Shown: piece after piece, positions 51,447-64,000 of the stretch | Numbering within the stretch: the stretch's first letter is position 1 | How the letters are laid out: each line of letters starts with the position of its first letter | Source of the DNA: Dendrobium chrysotoxum | Taxonomy: Eukaryota; Streptophyta; Magnoliopsida; Asparagales; Orchidaceae | Length of the DNA stretch: 64,000 nucleotides | NCBI GenBank assembly: GCA_019925795.1 | Contig: CM034311.1 | Coordinates: forward strand, 21,574,231 to 21,638,230 | Direction: 5' to 3' | Made by a program: the position numbers and the translations under genes | Notes under the pieces: model-generated | The model's database searches: none | Told to the model about the DNA's origin: nothing | Seen by the model: only the letters and a program-made list of their open reading frames with translations

Positions 51447-52139
51447 CTGCAGCATGGAAAGAACATAAGATGAACCTGTCACATGGTTGGAAACTTGGAA
51501 TAGATCTCTGCATTAAGGTGATTAAGACTTTGTTTGTGAGTGTTGTGATGTATTGTGCTCTATTACATTGTTTTGTGCTATCTAGTAAAGCGGACAACCA
51601 TTTTGTTAAATCAATATTTAAAATGCCGTCTATATTATAACAACTTAAAATTTTGAAAATGATTTTTAAATGAAAATTTAAAATTCTGTTTGAACTGGAG
51701 TGTAGCGGCGCTATCTGAAGAGCACAGCGGCGTCAGAAATCTCTGTCGCGGCATTAGAGGCTCTGTTTTACAGTAGTTCTGGAATGGCATGCAGCGCTGC
51801 AATGCTGGGTTGGAGCGTTGGACGCTAGCACTAAAAATAATTTATTAATATATTTTTCTCTAAATATCCCTCACCACCACCCATCCCTCCCTCACTCTTT
51901 TTTACTTGGTGACCATTTTGACGCCACGATGCTGTCAAACAGAGAAGTCTGCGTTGCCATGTCAATATTGTGGCGCTCCAGCGTTATCCTTAATGGCCCT
52001 GCAACGTTGATTCGTTAGACGCCGCGGCGCTTGATGATACTTAGAATTTTGTATCATTTTAGTATTTTTCCTGCACAACACAACTAAAACAACACATTTT
52101 CACTGAAAATATAACACATAAAATAATACATTATTTAAA
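51447..52139. other. Upstream DLD intron, unresolved
   Basis: No further DLD exon seen. A GC-richer tract at 51700-52035 with recurring GGCGCT and GACGCC phrases looks inserted but is not identified. Confidence 0.4.
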
Positions 52140-53355
52140 CTTATCACTTGGCCGGGAAGGAAAGAAAAGAAGGGGAGGGGAAGAAGGATGAGAGAGAGAG
52201 GAGAGAGGAAGTCTCTCGGGGTTTCTCATCCATCGTTTCTGTTACGAAAAGTATTCTCTCGTTGTAAGTAACTATTCTCTTACTTCTATTTTTTATGGTT
52301 CTGATTTCTATGAATTTTATCTCTTAAATCTACCAAAAATACATTATCTCCTAATTTCATAAGCTTTCACCATGTAACTTTTCAAATGTTATAGATTTAA
52401 TCATTCTAAACAATTTGATATGATGTTATTGCATTTTTACCCGTTAAAAATGTGTATAGAAATTTCTACGTGAAATGAGTAGGAAAAATATATACTGGGA
52501 ATGGGTGAAAAGTGATGTACTTTAATTTGATATAATAATAGTTAGATGTAATATATACTGAATTGATTGATAGGATTGATATGTACTGGAATGTAATACA
52601 GATACTGGTATGAATCTGATAAGAGAGAATGGAATATTTGGTATATGTGTATAGAATTGGAAAATCGAAATGGTAATATGAATCACCATAAGGTGTGATG
52701 AAATGATGTATTGATTGATATCAGATATATATGATAACCCCACGTGATACCCTCAAGATCCATGTGATTCACTGATTAGAAGTTATAAGGAGTTGGAGAC
52801 TGATCGGGAGTCATAAGGAGCCGGGGTGACTAATCCACACATGATTTACTGATTGGGAGTCATAAGGGCATGAGCAAAATCAAGATACCCTCATCTGAAT
52901 ATATGATAAATGATAAGAGTACTTACACATGATAGATAGTAATGATACATGATAAGAATTTTAATATAATTGGTTACTTGCTGGGCTATAATGCTCATTA
53001 TGAGATTTTACATAATTTCAGGTAAAAGTAAGGAGCTTGTAGTGCGAGGCTATACAGAGATGCTAGTTTAGCTCTATTTCTAGTTCTTGGGTTTTATATA
53101 TTCTTTTGTGGCCAATAATAGCTATTATATATATTGTTTTGAATTTTGTAGCATAATATAAATATTGACTGCAAAAATATAACTATATTTTTTGTTGTTT
53201 ATTTTCTTTCTTTAATGGAATTAATCAATTTTGGATGTCAAATTGATCTGATTATAAATGAATGAATATTAATTGTTATTGAAAAAAGAAAAATAAATAA
53301 ATGAATAAAGAGAAAAGAAATGAAATTATTCCACTTTAGATCCCGGAACGTGACA
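52140..53355 (-). mobile_element. LTR-like relic ending ...GTTCCGGGAC-type start on the minus strand
   Basis: The minus strand starts TGTCACGTTCCGGGATC at 53355 and shares blocks with 37916-38929. Internal GGGAGTCATAAGG phrases repeat at 52775-52870. The left end and target duplication were not resolved. Confidence 0.45.
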
Positions 53356-53477
53356 TATATAGTCGTGAAAGTTGAACCAATCTGGTAAAAATAATTATGG
53401 TTCCAATGTGAATTTAAAAGCTATCAAATTAGTCATTATTATTTATATCACATAAAATTAATGAATTTAAATTAATA

Positions 53478-53709
53478 AGAAAATGATCAAAATGATTTAT
53501 TAACTCTTTACGAAAAATCAAAATGGTCTTCAATTATATTAAAGATCATATTGGTCCCTCAACTCTTTAAAGAGGAACCAAAATAGTCCCTCCATAGGAC
53601 TATTTTGGTTCTTTTTTAAGGACTTGAGGGACCAAAATGATCATTTAATATAGTTGGGAGCCATTTTACTCCATAAAAAGTCAAGGGACTATTTTGATCA
53701 TTTTCCCTT
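53478..53709. mobile_element. Foldback MITE, copy 2, about 110-bp arms
   Basis: Almost the whole element is an imperfect palindrome around 53590-53605: the left arm (AAAATGATCAAAATG... GAGGAACCAAAATAGTCC) mirrors the right arm (GGACTATTTTGGTTCTTTTT...ATTTTGATCATTTT). No coding capacity; relative of 45146-45345. Confidence 0.82.
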
Positions 53710-55559
53710 AAACATGTGTCTATATTTGCTAAATAAAATATGAATTACATCAAAATAAGATTATTAATTATAACATAATTTAATTAGAAATAATTTTACT
53801 AAATATTTAAGATAGATTTATATAATGATAAAATAACACTTTAGCCAAATTTATAAAAATCTAACCAAGACTAACATAAATCTCAAGACTATGATGGATC
53901 ATAAGATTGAAAAAGATCTTGAAGCAGCCATGAATATGAAAGAGCCTAGCCAATCTATAATAATCAATGATCCAAGCCTAAACCATGTAATTCATGCTCG
54001 GCAGACCCAACCCAACATGGGTTGAAGGATATTAAAAATAATTAAAACTTGAAATCACTTGAAACTCACTCCAAATTTGACTTGAATCGATAAGTGCTTG
54101 ATGCAAAATCCCTAGAAAATCATTCTAGCAAGCATCAGTTGCTTTCCCTCCAAGGTTATGGCTTTGTTTGTGTATTTCCTTCTATGATTGCCATTTTTTT
54201 CAGGACTATTGCTTTATTCAGTCCTCGTAAATGTAGCATGAATCACAAGCTTCTTCTTTCCTTCTTCAGCAAATGTTGTCCACAAGATTTTCACATGAAC
54301 TTACTTTGTATGCTTCCTTCTGAGATTATATATTGATCCTGTATTATAGTTAAAGCCAAACTTCACAAGAACCTTGCTATCTAAAGATTGTAAGTTATAG
54401 TTTTTCGCAGCATCATAGAGGATTATGAGAAATTTCTTATTTTGGGTACTTCATGGACTATATATACAAGACTGCTGAGGCATGTAAAAATAATTAAATA
54501 TTAAATAGTAAAATAAAATTGTACTTGAATGAGGCTTGGATCTCCTACTCGACGATTTCTATCCTTGTTATTCTACTAAATCGTTTAAATGTTTAGCACA
54601 AGTGATCAAAATTTTGTTAAGTTTGAAACATGTCCAATCCTTTTGGTGTGAACCTTAAGCATTGTAGAATTTTATATTCACAGTTAGTTTTCTTGTGAAA
54701 TTTTATATTTTGACGATTTTTAAGTTATAGTTTGTGATGAAATAAATGTGTTGATTTTGCATCAAATGTGACTAATATTTGCTAAAACTAAATGTGTGTT
54801 GATTTTCTTTACGCATCTCATCCTAGGAATCTCACCAAAGTTTATCGTTGAATCATGTCAACTTAAAGTTTGACATAATAATTAGGTCAATCAAAAAATT
54901 AACAAAAGATACAGTTCAAATAAAATGAAGTAAGAAAATGGTTTTAAACAAGCAAGCCATAACTATAAGTAGAATCAAAATTGTGAACTAAAATTTGATG
55001 GGATGCATAACCTATCGAAATTTTCCAAATTGTTTGATAATTTGGAATACTTATTTGAGTATTAACATCCATATGATTTTGAAAGACATGTATATGCTAA
55101 ATCTAAACTAGTCATTTGTTTTGGCAAAATATTGCTAGTAAACTAAAACCTACATGGGATGACCTAAATATAAACTTGATTGTTTGGGCCAAAAACAAAC
55201 TTTCATGCACCATAATGAATCTCTCCTTTGCCTAGTGCTTCCTTGCCAATAAGTGACCATTCACTTGTTAGGTTTATGAAAACTTTAACACTTCTCTAGC
55301 CCTAGTAGGCTTCCTCACTATCACTTCCTTACCAGTGGATTGCCTTTTGCAAGCGATCCGCCATGTTCATTTCAACCTCAGTAAACTTGCGTTTGACTCA
55401 ACACATGCCTCACTATCGCTTGCCCGTTGTGATTGGCTACAGCACTAGTGTGCTTGCTACTTGGCTCTCTCCATTGCACTCTAATGCTTCAACTCCATTG
55501 GCCTATGTCCATTCTTTTATGCTCCTTACTACTTGGAATATGAAATTTATCTTTAATGA
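53710..55559. other. Upstream DLD intron, with one copy of an unidentified repeat
   Basis: No gene. 54165-54350 shares the blocks GTAGCATGAA(T/C)CACAAGCT and TTGATCCTG/TTGATCTTG with 61660-61855, same strand, so both belong to one unidentified dispersed repeat. Confidence 0.5.
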
Positions 55560-57600
55560 TGAGGATTGATAGCTCCATAATCAACGCAAAATGTCAAGTA
55601 CCATCCCGTTTTTTTAACAAGCAACATAAGACTAAAAAAAGGTTGTGGTTATGACAAATAATGTCGATAATGTCGAAGTGAATAATTTCAGAAACTATAG
55701 TTTCATAGCATCCTTTGAAAATATAGACAACGATAAGGACGGATGTTAACTAGTTTAGATAAGGATTGAAGATGAACACAATGATCAATGGTACGAGGTG
55801 GGGTAAGCCTTCTGGTGGCTGAAACAAATATTGAAATTATTTCAGTAAGGTAGAAATGGATATTGGTAAAGGATGTGTGAGTTTAGCTAGGCAATCATCA
55901 AGAAGATTTGTAGATGATGTAGGAACCATAAATAATAGTTGCAATTGAATAGTGAGGATTTAAATATTGGAGAATGGGAAATTATGGAAAGTAATTGATA
56001 AAGGATATAGGTGTTAATTGAGGTTCTCCTATCAGGGTGATACGTTGATGGTGATTATAGAATTGCATTGTAAGGTTTTAATAAATATATAAAACATGTC
56101 CTACATATTGGAGCCATTGCACACCAAAAACTACATCAATACTATGAATTGAAAGAACAAATAGATATAGATAGACTTGATATCCCTCAATAGTAACTTT
56201 GACTTTAGGACATTTAGCATTAATGAATAATAAATTGCCACTTCCAACAAATAATTTAATTTGTTAGATAGATTTAGGATGAAGATCTATTTGTTGGATT
56301 AGATGGTCTTGAATGAAATTATGATCACTATTGCTATCATTAATATATGGATATTATGATGGTTAATTGAGTCAGTTAATTGGAAAGGATGAGGGTTGAA
56401 TTGTCTGGCTAAAGCATTAAGGCTGATCTCAGGTTGAGGAGCTAGATTTTCATCTTTAGTAGAAAGGGGGAAAGAGTCATCAAGTATATCGGAATTATCG
56501 GTGCCTAATAAAACATAGAATTTAAAAGGGCAATAATGTTGAGGTTCAAATATTGCATCACAATTAAAAAAAAGACCTCTGTCACGACAAAACTGAATTT
56601 CGGTTGGTGATAGCATATGGATTGGAAGATTTGGAGGCTTAGGAGGCTTAGAGATATTGGGGTTTGGCGTAGAAGAAGTAATGGAAGATTGGAAAAGGGG
56701 TTAAGGTGGTGTGGAGGTTGAATTCATACTAGTATGTGAATCATTAGATGTGATATGTTTAAGATTAGAAGGGAAATATTTTCCCCAAGTGAATAATGGA
56801 ATTTGAAAGAAATCTTGAATTTTATATTCATGATGTATAGCTAATTCCATAACATCCAAGAGTAAAGTAGGTCTTGCAAGTAAAAATTTGCAGCATAATT
56901 ATTGTTTAAATCCAAACATAAATTAACTAATGATGGTGAATTCAAATAAATTAGGGACTTTAAAAGCAAGATTTTTGAAGGCAGCTTGGTATTCAAGAAT
57001 AAAATTTTGTTGAGTTAGTTTTGAAAGATTGTCATGTAAATCTCCATATGCAGAAATACTAAATTGTTATTGCAAAGATACCATAAGTCAAGTCAAGAAA
57101 GTAATTGACCATTCATTTGTAACCATTGGTACCAAGTAGTCAATGGAGTTTCAAGATAAAATGAAGCAATGTGAACACAATTGACATTCATGTGTATTAC
57201 TAAAATTGAAGAAATCTTGTGCTTTAAAGATCCAAGTTTCAACATCAGAGTCATTAAAGCGAGGAAGTTCAATTTTCATTGATTCAAGAAAAGAAAAATC
57301 TGCAGGGGATGGTGGCGGTTGTTGAGAAGGAATTCGACCAGTGGAGCCAAGAATGCCGACCTCAGAAAGGATTCTTCATGGAAGAAGAATGTGGCAATCG
57401 GTGCAAAAACTGTCAAGATGCTTGTCGACGAAGTCCGTGAAAGCATGGAATTGATATAGGGATGCGTCAATGGATGGCAATTGAGCATTAGCTTTTTAGA
57501 GAGATCTTTGAATTTCGAAAAATTGCAATTCTTAATTAGTTTGCATGGTGCAGAGAGCTTCTACCAAATCGGCCTATGATTGATGGTTGAGGGTTGTTGG
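55560..57600 (-). pseudogene. Decayed Ty3/gypsy gag-pol remnant
   Basis: Minus-strand reading gives gag (PRFNDSDVETWIFKAQDFF near 57200-57280), a zinc-finger-like CDxxFxxxHxC block with ISLNALARQ at 56400-56600, and the start of RT near 55570-55620 (KKRDG, a stop, then a shifted FCVDYGAIN). Stops and frameshifts are numerous, so it is dead. The gag style differs from the Ogre-like element, pointing to another gypsy lineage. Confidence 0.75.
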
Positions 57601-58843
57601 AAATGGTGCAAGAAGTGGTTCCTAATAACAAGAACCGATAACTATAACAAAGAAAAATGAATTAGTATAATAATGTCATGATAAATAAATAAAACAACAA
57701 GAAAAATCAAGGGAACGAAAAACCTGATGCAGTCTTGGAATAAGAAAATGTTTACAATGATGGGAATGCTTGTGGACAGAAAATAGCTTCTTGATGCTGA
57801 GTTGAAGTGAAAATGGAAGCCTCAAATGCTAACCTGGTGGAGAGAACATGGGGGTTGAATGTGCTGTAGGTGTTTGGTCGAAAGAGCAGAAAAATGGTGG
57901 CTGGTTCTTGAGGCTAAAGCAGCTACCGGCTAAACCGCAGATGGCAGGGTCTTGAGAAGAAGGCAAACGGTAGATGGGAAGTAGATGGAGCTAAAGACTT
58001 CCCGTCTAGAGATGAAAGAAGAACGGTTGTTGGTGGCTGTGAAGAAAGCTGGATGACAGCTGAATTGTACGGTGGTTATGGTGGAGAATGCCATGTGGAA
58101 CGAAAAGAAGTTATTGGCGGGGTATGTGGTTTTTGGAGACATGAGTTTAGTGCAATAAGAGCGCCATTGATAAGCTTCTTGTAATCCAAGAAAGAAGGGG
58201 CACCTTTAGAGTAAGTTTAAACTCCAAAAGAGGAAGAAGAGGAGAAGAAAATCAGAAATTGTCATTACACAAGAATTTCCTTATAATATGAGACGTATTT
58301 ATACTACTTGGGTAGATCAAATTTATAATATAGAATTGATCTACGAAAAATAAACTTAAGATAAAATAAAAGGATAAACTAATGTTTATTACATATGTAT
58401 AGACAATTGGGTTAAACCATTTGGTTTGGAATTTATTTGGCCAAAGATATATTATTGTTCTTTGCATGTTGTAGTGTCAATGTGGAATGTTTTTGGATCC
58501 TTCTTCTTAGGTACAATTTTATACTTTTAGGTTGGTATGTCATATTTGTAGCCCATGCTACATACTTTGATTATACAATTTTATGATCCAATAAAATATG
58601 TTGACGTATAATAAAGGGTAATAAAAAAAAAGAAAATACTCATCACTCTCCAAAATATAGCAAGCTTAAAATTATTAAGCTTTTTAATGAGAACTCTTGG
58701 GGTTCTTCTCTTCTGATATTGGTTCAATTGTGACCTATTGGCCCCATCAATGTATTTTATATTTTATTCTTCTTTTAATCTAAAAATATTATGTAATTGT
58801 TTCGTATTGTACTTATTTCATTGGCAAATAAAAATTTTATCTC

Positions 58844-58846
<3 letters not shown>
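57601..58846. other. Possible leader/LTR of the decayed gypsy element and unresolved DNA
   Basis: The 5' side of the gag remnant would lie here on the minus strand, but no clear primer site or LTR edge was found. Confidence 0.35.

Positions 58847-58931
<85 letters not shown>
58847..58931. repeat. (TA)n microsatellite, about 42 units
   Basis: Uninterrupted TA run; it creates YIYIYI-coding open frames that are not genes. Confidence 0.95.
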
Positions 58932-58934
<3 letters not shown>

Positions 58935-58974
58935 ATTTATATAAATTGTCTAGAAATATCACCTATAATATTAT

Positions 58975-59990
58975 CCTCATTATCTATAGATATTGTGCTA
59001 TGGAGAGTTCTTGAAAAGAAAGGAGTAAATAACGCTTATATTCAAATCATTAAAGATATGTATGCAGGATCTATTACTTGTGTTCAGACACAAGATGATT
59101 TGACCAAGTATTTTCCTATTTCGGTTGGATTACATCAAGGATCCGCCTTTAGCCCATATCTTTTTGCTTTAGTCATGGATGTTCACACTAGACATTTGCA
59201 AGAGGATGTACCTTGGTGTATGCTTTTTGCTGATGATATTCTTCTTGTTGATAAGACTAGAGAGGGAGTTAAGGTAAACTTCAATTATGGAGGTCAATCT
59301 TAGAATATATGGAGTGTAATTTTAGTAGCAATAGACCTAGTAAGGGAATTGCAACTTTGGGCGATCAAGTCATTAATAAGAGTACATGTTTTAGATATCT
59401 TGGATCTATTGTTCAGCATGATGGTGAATAGATGGGGATATTATCAGTAGACTTCAAGTTGGATGGTTAAAGTAGAGGAATGCATCGAGCTTGTTGTGTG
59501 ATAGAAAAGTCCCCCTCAAATTTAAAATTCTATAAGATGGTGGTGAGACCTGCAAAGCTTTATGGTGCCGAATGTTGGTCATTAAAAGAGAAGCATAATA
59601 CTAAGTTAAGTGTTGCAGAGATGATGATGCTCAGGTGGATGAGTGATTTTACCTTAGAGATAGGATCGAAATGAGCATATACGTGAAAAGGTTGGAGTAG
59701 CTCTAGTGGAAGATAAGATTAGAGAGAGTCATCTTAGATGGTTTGGTCACATAAAACGGCAGCCTTCCGATGACCCTGTTAGGAAAGTAGAGGTATTAGA
59801 TTTGACTTATGTTAAGAAAGGTAGAGTAGACCTAAAAAGATTTGGTTAGAAAATATTAGAATGATCTTTCTTTATTAGGATTTAAATAAGAATTTGACTT
59901 TTAACAGGACACATTGGAGAAAAAGGATTCATGTAGCTGACCCCAGTAGTGGGACAAAGGCTTGATGTTGTTGTTGTTGTTGTTGCCATC
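58975..59990 (+). pseudogene. RTE-type LINE: C-terminal reverse transcriptase and 3' tail
   Basis: Shows WRVLEKKGVNNAYIQIIKDM, GLHQGSAFSPYLFALVMD, the catalytic FADD in CMLFADDILLVDKTREGV, then after frame breaks RPAKLYGAECWSLKEKH and AEMMMLRWM, all typical of plant RTE LINEs. It ends in CAAAGGCTTGATG and (TTG)n at about 59963-59988. It is 5'-truncated next to the TA microsatellite and inactive. Confidence 0.85.
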
Positions 59991-62679
59991 TAGTAATAGA
60001 TTATAAATCATTATTAGTATCCTTTGACACATGTTAGAATTGAAGCTTTTTATTATTTATACATATCATTTGGCATGTTTTATTTAATTGGACGAGGATA
60101 TTAACAAAAACTAATTATTAATTAAGAAACTAATAAGTTTACTATCGTGTAAGCAAGATACATGTGGAACTCAAAACAAGTGTTAAGGTAATCATACATC
60201 AGGCTTGTTATGGGAACCTAAAAGAAATTAATTTCAATAAATCTAAGAACCAATGAAAATTAACGGTAAGAAATACAGGGCTATATAAATCATACAGCAC
60301 GTTGGGCTAAAAACTCTTAAAATGAAAATTTTTAGAAGCTAAATATTCCAGAATTTAATGTATCTAATTTGAATCTATTTCAAACTATCATTGATGTGAA
60401 TTCTACTCTTTACGTCTTCACTCTGTGAATTCACATCAAGTAGCTTACCAGATGAATCTACTTATCTTCTCCAAACCTAGTTAATATACAAGGAATGTGA
60501 ACACTATTGATGGTGGATGTCAATGCTTTCTTATACCTTGGGATGGCAAACTTATTTATAATGATAATTAATTACTTTGCAAGAAGCATATTAATTAGCC
60601 CGTATTTGCATAATAAACATCCAATGCCTAATTTGTTGAAGCCACATTTTTTTCGAGTCGGGTAGATTGATGCAAATTCATGGTAGGTTACCAACAGCAA
60701 TGAGTGGTTACCTTTTAGTGTGGCATAAGGTTAGACCACTGTGGGTTACTGTTTTAGTCTTAATGGGCTTACAAATGTGCAGGAATGATTTAGAAGCCTT
60801 GAAATGGTTGAAGATGAGTAGTGTTCAATTCCATACAAAGGAAAGGGGATATATAAGGGTGCTTCTAATCTGGCCGAATTTTCCTAGGATTTTAAGCTTT
60901 TAGGCTTCCAAAATGAGGGAATTATATGACTAAGTACTGTTGGAGATTGAAGAGGACTGCATCTAGATTAAATTCTAAGAAGATTCATAATTTTTCAAGG
61001 AGTTTTGATGAGTCAAAAGGAGTCTAAAACCAAACTAGATCAAATGAAGACAAGGTTTGGCTGAGAGCCCTTCTAGAACCAAAGTAGTAAGGTTTCAAGA
61101 GATCACCAAACCCCTTAAAGATTGAGGCCAACCACCAAACTCTCTTCTTAGAAGAAACTACAAATTTGGCAACACAATAAAAGGCTTATTTCTTCATTCC
61201 AACAGGCATAAATAAATTTACAACACTACATTTGAAATGCATAAGAGAAGAAAAAAGGATAGGGGGACTAACCACCTAAGTGTAGGGTAGAGAGTGAGGT
61301 AGCTTCCAATAACCACCCATCCTTTTATGTATGGGGCCATATTTAATTTGAATTATGTCATTCAAATAAACATGTGCACATAAATAAATATCACATTTCT
61401 CTCAAGATTTGAAAAATCTATATTTCAAATTTTCAATTTATAATAACTACTACAACTTAAAATCATAATTACATAATAATTTACAACATGTATCACACAA
61501 ATAAACATAAAATTAAAATTCTACTTAAGAGCTTTGCTCCTTGTCCTTTGGCCTTACATTTTCCCAACTTCCTTCTTATTCTGGGCTCTAATGGCTGGTC
61601 TATTTATTCTTTGATGGGCGTCTTATGCCACATCACCTTCCCTTTAGGATTATAGTTTTATTTTAGTATTACCTTCAACGACTGTTTTTCCCTAAAATTA
61701 TAGCCTTGTTCGGACCACATTATTGTAGCATGAACCACAAGCTACTTCTTTACTTCTAATACTACCACCTATAATAATTTCACATTGACATGCTTTATAT
61801 GGTTTTGATTCTATGGTTATATTTTGATCTTGCATAGTCTCCAAAGTCAAAAATTGTTGGAAGTAGTTCCTTGCATGAAAGAATTTGGTTTCTTTCGGAT
61901 TTTTTTCTTATTTTTTTAAGATAATTTGACAAGAAAAAAAGTGTGGCACTGTGGACACAAAAACGGGATTTCGATATTCACATGGCAAATATTGGCGGGA
62001 TCAACAAGATTTAGTTACAATAGGGATTTTTTATTTTAAAAATTTTTATAACAATAATTATTAAAATAATGGGGTATCAACTCCTTTTCGCAAGTTTTTG
62101 TCACTCGAGCATCTTGATTTCACACTTTCCCCTCACATGCGAGTCAATTTTGTGAATTTCTCGCATGTGGTAACTTAGTTAATATGGCATCCATTCTAGC
62201 TAATTTTGACATTCCAGGGTGTAGGCATAGGTATGTTTCAAGAAACGAGCGACAATTTGATGATTTTGATTGCAATCAAGATTGATTGAACTAGATTTGC
62301 ATGACATTTTATTTATTTTTAGTCATTTTCATTGAATCAGATTGAGCGCTGAGAGGGACTTTTTAGGTATTTTTAATGCTTTCGATGTATCATCACAGTT
62401 CAACACTATTGTTGCCATGTCTCAGGCCCTGGATATTAAAAGTGGAGGGTTGTATTAGGTAGTCAACAATCAGTGTCAAATTTATTGAATATTTATGCTA
62501 TGAATCCTTTAATATATTGTATTAATGCTAGGGTATTTCTTAGTATAGACGACTTGTATGGCTTGAATACAGCGAGAAGTGTGCAAGAGCCATTATACCA
62601 GCGCCTAGGTGCAGTGTTAAATAAACAAAGGTTCTCATATCATAGGCGGATGTGGGCAAAGAAGATAGTCCATGAAACT
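59991..62679. other. Upstream DLD intron, no gene recognised
   Basis: AT-rich. It includes the second copy (61660-61855) of the repeat at 54165. The 78- and 75-codon frames at 60667 and 62473 match nothing I know. Confidence 0.4.
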
Positions 62680-62689
62680 AGAATTATGA

Positions 62690-64000
62690 TAAAAACTTAG
62701 AATATATGTTCTATTACGGACAAATTAATAGAATTAATAGATAATATGATTCATAAGAAATAAATATTCAATGCATTCAAAAAACTAAATGAGTTGGAGA
62801 GAAGGCTAAGGAGATTTATAGTTTAGGATTTAAATTATGGTATTCAAGGAAGAGTTATACTAGAAATGGTGGTGTGATTATATATAAAAATTTGAAGGAT
62901 AATTTTATAGAAATTAATAGAATTTAAAATAGAACTACAGCTTTAAAGATTGTTGTTGATACTAAGATTATTAATATTATAAATGTTTATGCTCCTCAAG
63001 TAGGTTCGAATATGTGTTCAAAATTAAAATTATGAAATGACTTAGAAGAATTAATACAAAAGATAACTCTTGAGAAAATGAGTTTTTTTTAAGAGATTTA
63101 AATGGACATATTGGTAGAGTGATAAAAGATTTTAAAAACATTTATAATGGCTATGAATTTGGAGCGACTAATGAAAGTGATAGGACCTTATTAGATTCTA
63201 CTCTAGCATATGATTTTGTAATTGCTAATACCTTATTTAAGAAAAAAGATGAACATCTCATCACTTATAAGAATGGACATAATAAAACTCATATTGATTA
63301 TTTTCTTATAAGAAAAATAAATCGTTTAGATTGCAAAGATTATAAAATTATTCTGAGTGAAAGTTTATGTACCCAACATTCATTTTACTAGTTTTGGATT
63401 TTAAAATTAAGGGGCGGAATATAAAAATAAAGTAAAATATTATTCTAGAATTAGATCGGGGCTTTTAAATAGCATTAAACAAAATAATTTTGAGAGTCAG
63501 ATTTAAAATCTTAAGATTTTGACTGTTCATGAGGAAGCTAATGTTATTTGAAAAAAAATAGCTAGTAATATTAAGAATGTTGCAAAGGAGTATTAGAAGG
63601 AAAATTTCATAAAAGTAAAAATAGTTTTTGGTATAATCAAAATGTACAAAAATGATCAAAAATAAAAAGTTTTGTTACAAAAATTATTATAGATATAAAA
63701 GCTCAAAAAATTTGGAGAGATATAACGGGGCCCACAAGTAGTTTAAGAAAAAGCAATATACGATATAAAAAATTTAACTTTTAAGGATTTATATAATAAA
63801 TTAGCTACTAAAAAGAGTGATAGATTAATGTATAAGTTAGCCAAACAAAGAGATAGGAGAAGGATTTAGTTCAAGTGAAGTGCATTGAGGATGAAGATCA
63901 AAAAAGTGCTTCTATTAAAAGAGGAGATTCAATAAAGATAGATGAGATATTTCGATAAACTCTTCAATGAAGATTGTGAGATTATGATTGAATTTAATGA
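62690..64000 (+). pseudogene. RTE-type LINE: endonuclease portion, runs off the window
   Basis: Degenerate AP-endonuclease reading: KAKEIYSLGFKLWYSRKSYT, INVYAPQVGSN, DLNGHIGRV, YEFGATNESDRTLLDSTLAY, DFVIANTLFKKKDEHLITYK and THIDYFLIR, followed by the linker YFDKLFNED near 63950. Several stops interrupt it. RT should follow beyond 64000, so it is a different copy from 58975-59990. Confidence 0.8.

Noticed and set aside
58738..58960. Frame coding YIYIYI repeats
   Set aside because: Translation of a TA microsatellite.
1..64000. tRNA, rRNA or small structured RNA genes
   Set aside because: No cloverleaf or rRNA-like segment recognised; the only tRNA-related sequences are primer-binding sites.

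Overview
The window is nuclear DNA of a flowering plant, probably a eudicot; the species cannot be named from the sequence. The evidence is an intron-rich minus-strand gene for mitochondrial D-lactate dehydrogenase (cytochrome type), plant-lineage retrotransposons (Tat/Ogre-like Ty3/gypsy, RTE-type LINEs, MITEs) and a short stray piece of the chloroplast gene ndhD. Nothing resembles a prokaryotic operon, CRISPR array or tRNA/rRNA gene.

Only one host gene is visible. Thirteen exons on the minus strand, from 51446 down to the stop at 1540, join in frame into 367 codons covering about the last two thirds of D-lactate dehydrogenase. The exons for the transit peptide and first part of the FAD domain are not seen and should lie beyond 64000. 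The gene spans at least 50 kb. One intron (13640-49621) is about 36 kb, another (7130-13564) is 6.4 kb, and the one upstream of the first visible exon exceeds 12.5 kb. All exons are open and all splice sites are GT-AG except one GC-AG intron whose donor region is locally duplicated.

The giant intron grew by nested insertion. It holds a complete, recent Ogre-like element (14746-37849, minus strand, 23.1 kb) with 5.8-5.9 kb LTRs, TG...CA ends, a 5-bp target duplication (CATGG), a tRNA-type primer site, ORF1, gag, protease, RT, RNase H, a second (archaeal-type) RNase H and integrase. Its reading frames are broken by four in-frame stops and one frameshift that fall at module boundaries. Its 3' untranslated region carries three copies of a 20-bp perfect-stem hairpin cassette next to polypurine-tract-like G runs. 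Further along the intron are a truncated LTR and a solo LTR (45376-49253, target duplication ATATT, empty site preserved in a tandem paralogue) of a related family. The solo LTR contains a 63-66-bp tandem array interrupted by about 148 bp of chloroplast ndhD.

The 6.4-kb intron carries a 1.7-kb non-autonomous LTR element (11085-12775, target duplication TGATC) in which a gag start is fused to a reverse-transcriptase start, plus another LTR/gag fragment hit by a LINE end. The upstream flank (51447-64000) holds LTR relics, a foldback MITE, a decayed gypsy gag-pol, and separate RT and endonuclease portions of RTE LINEs. All coordinates and homologies come from reading the sequence; no alignment or database search was run.
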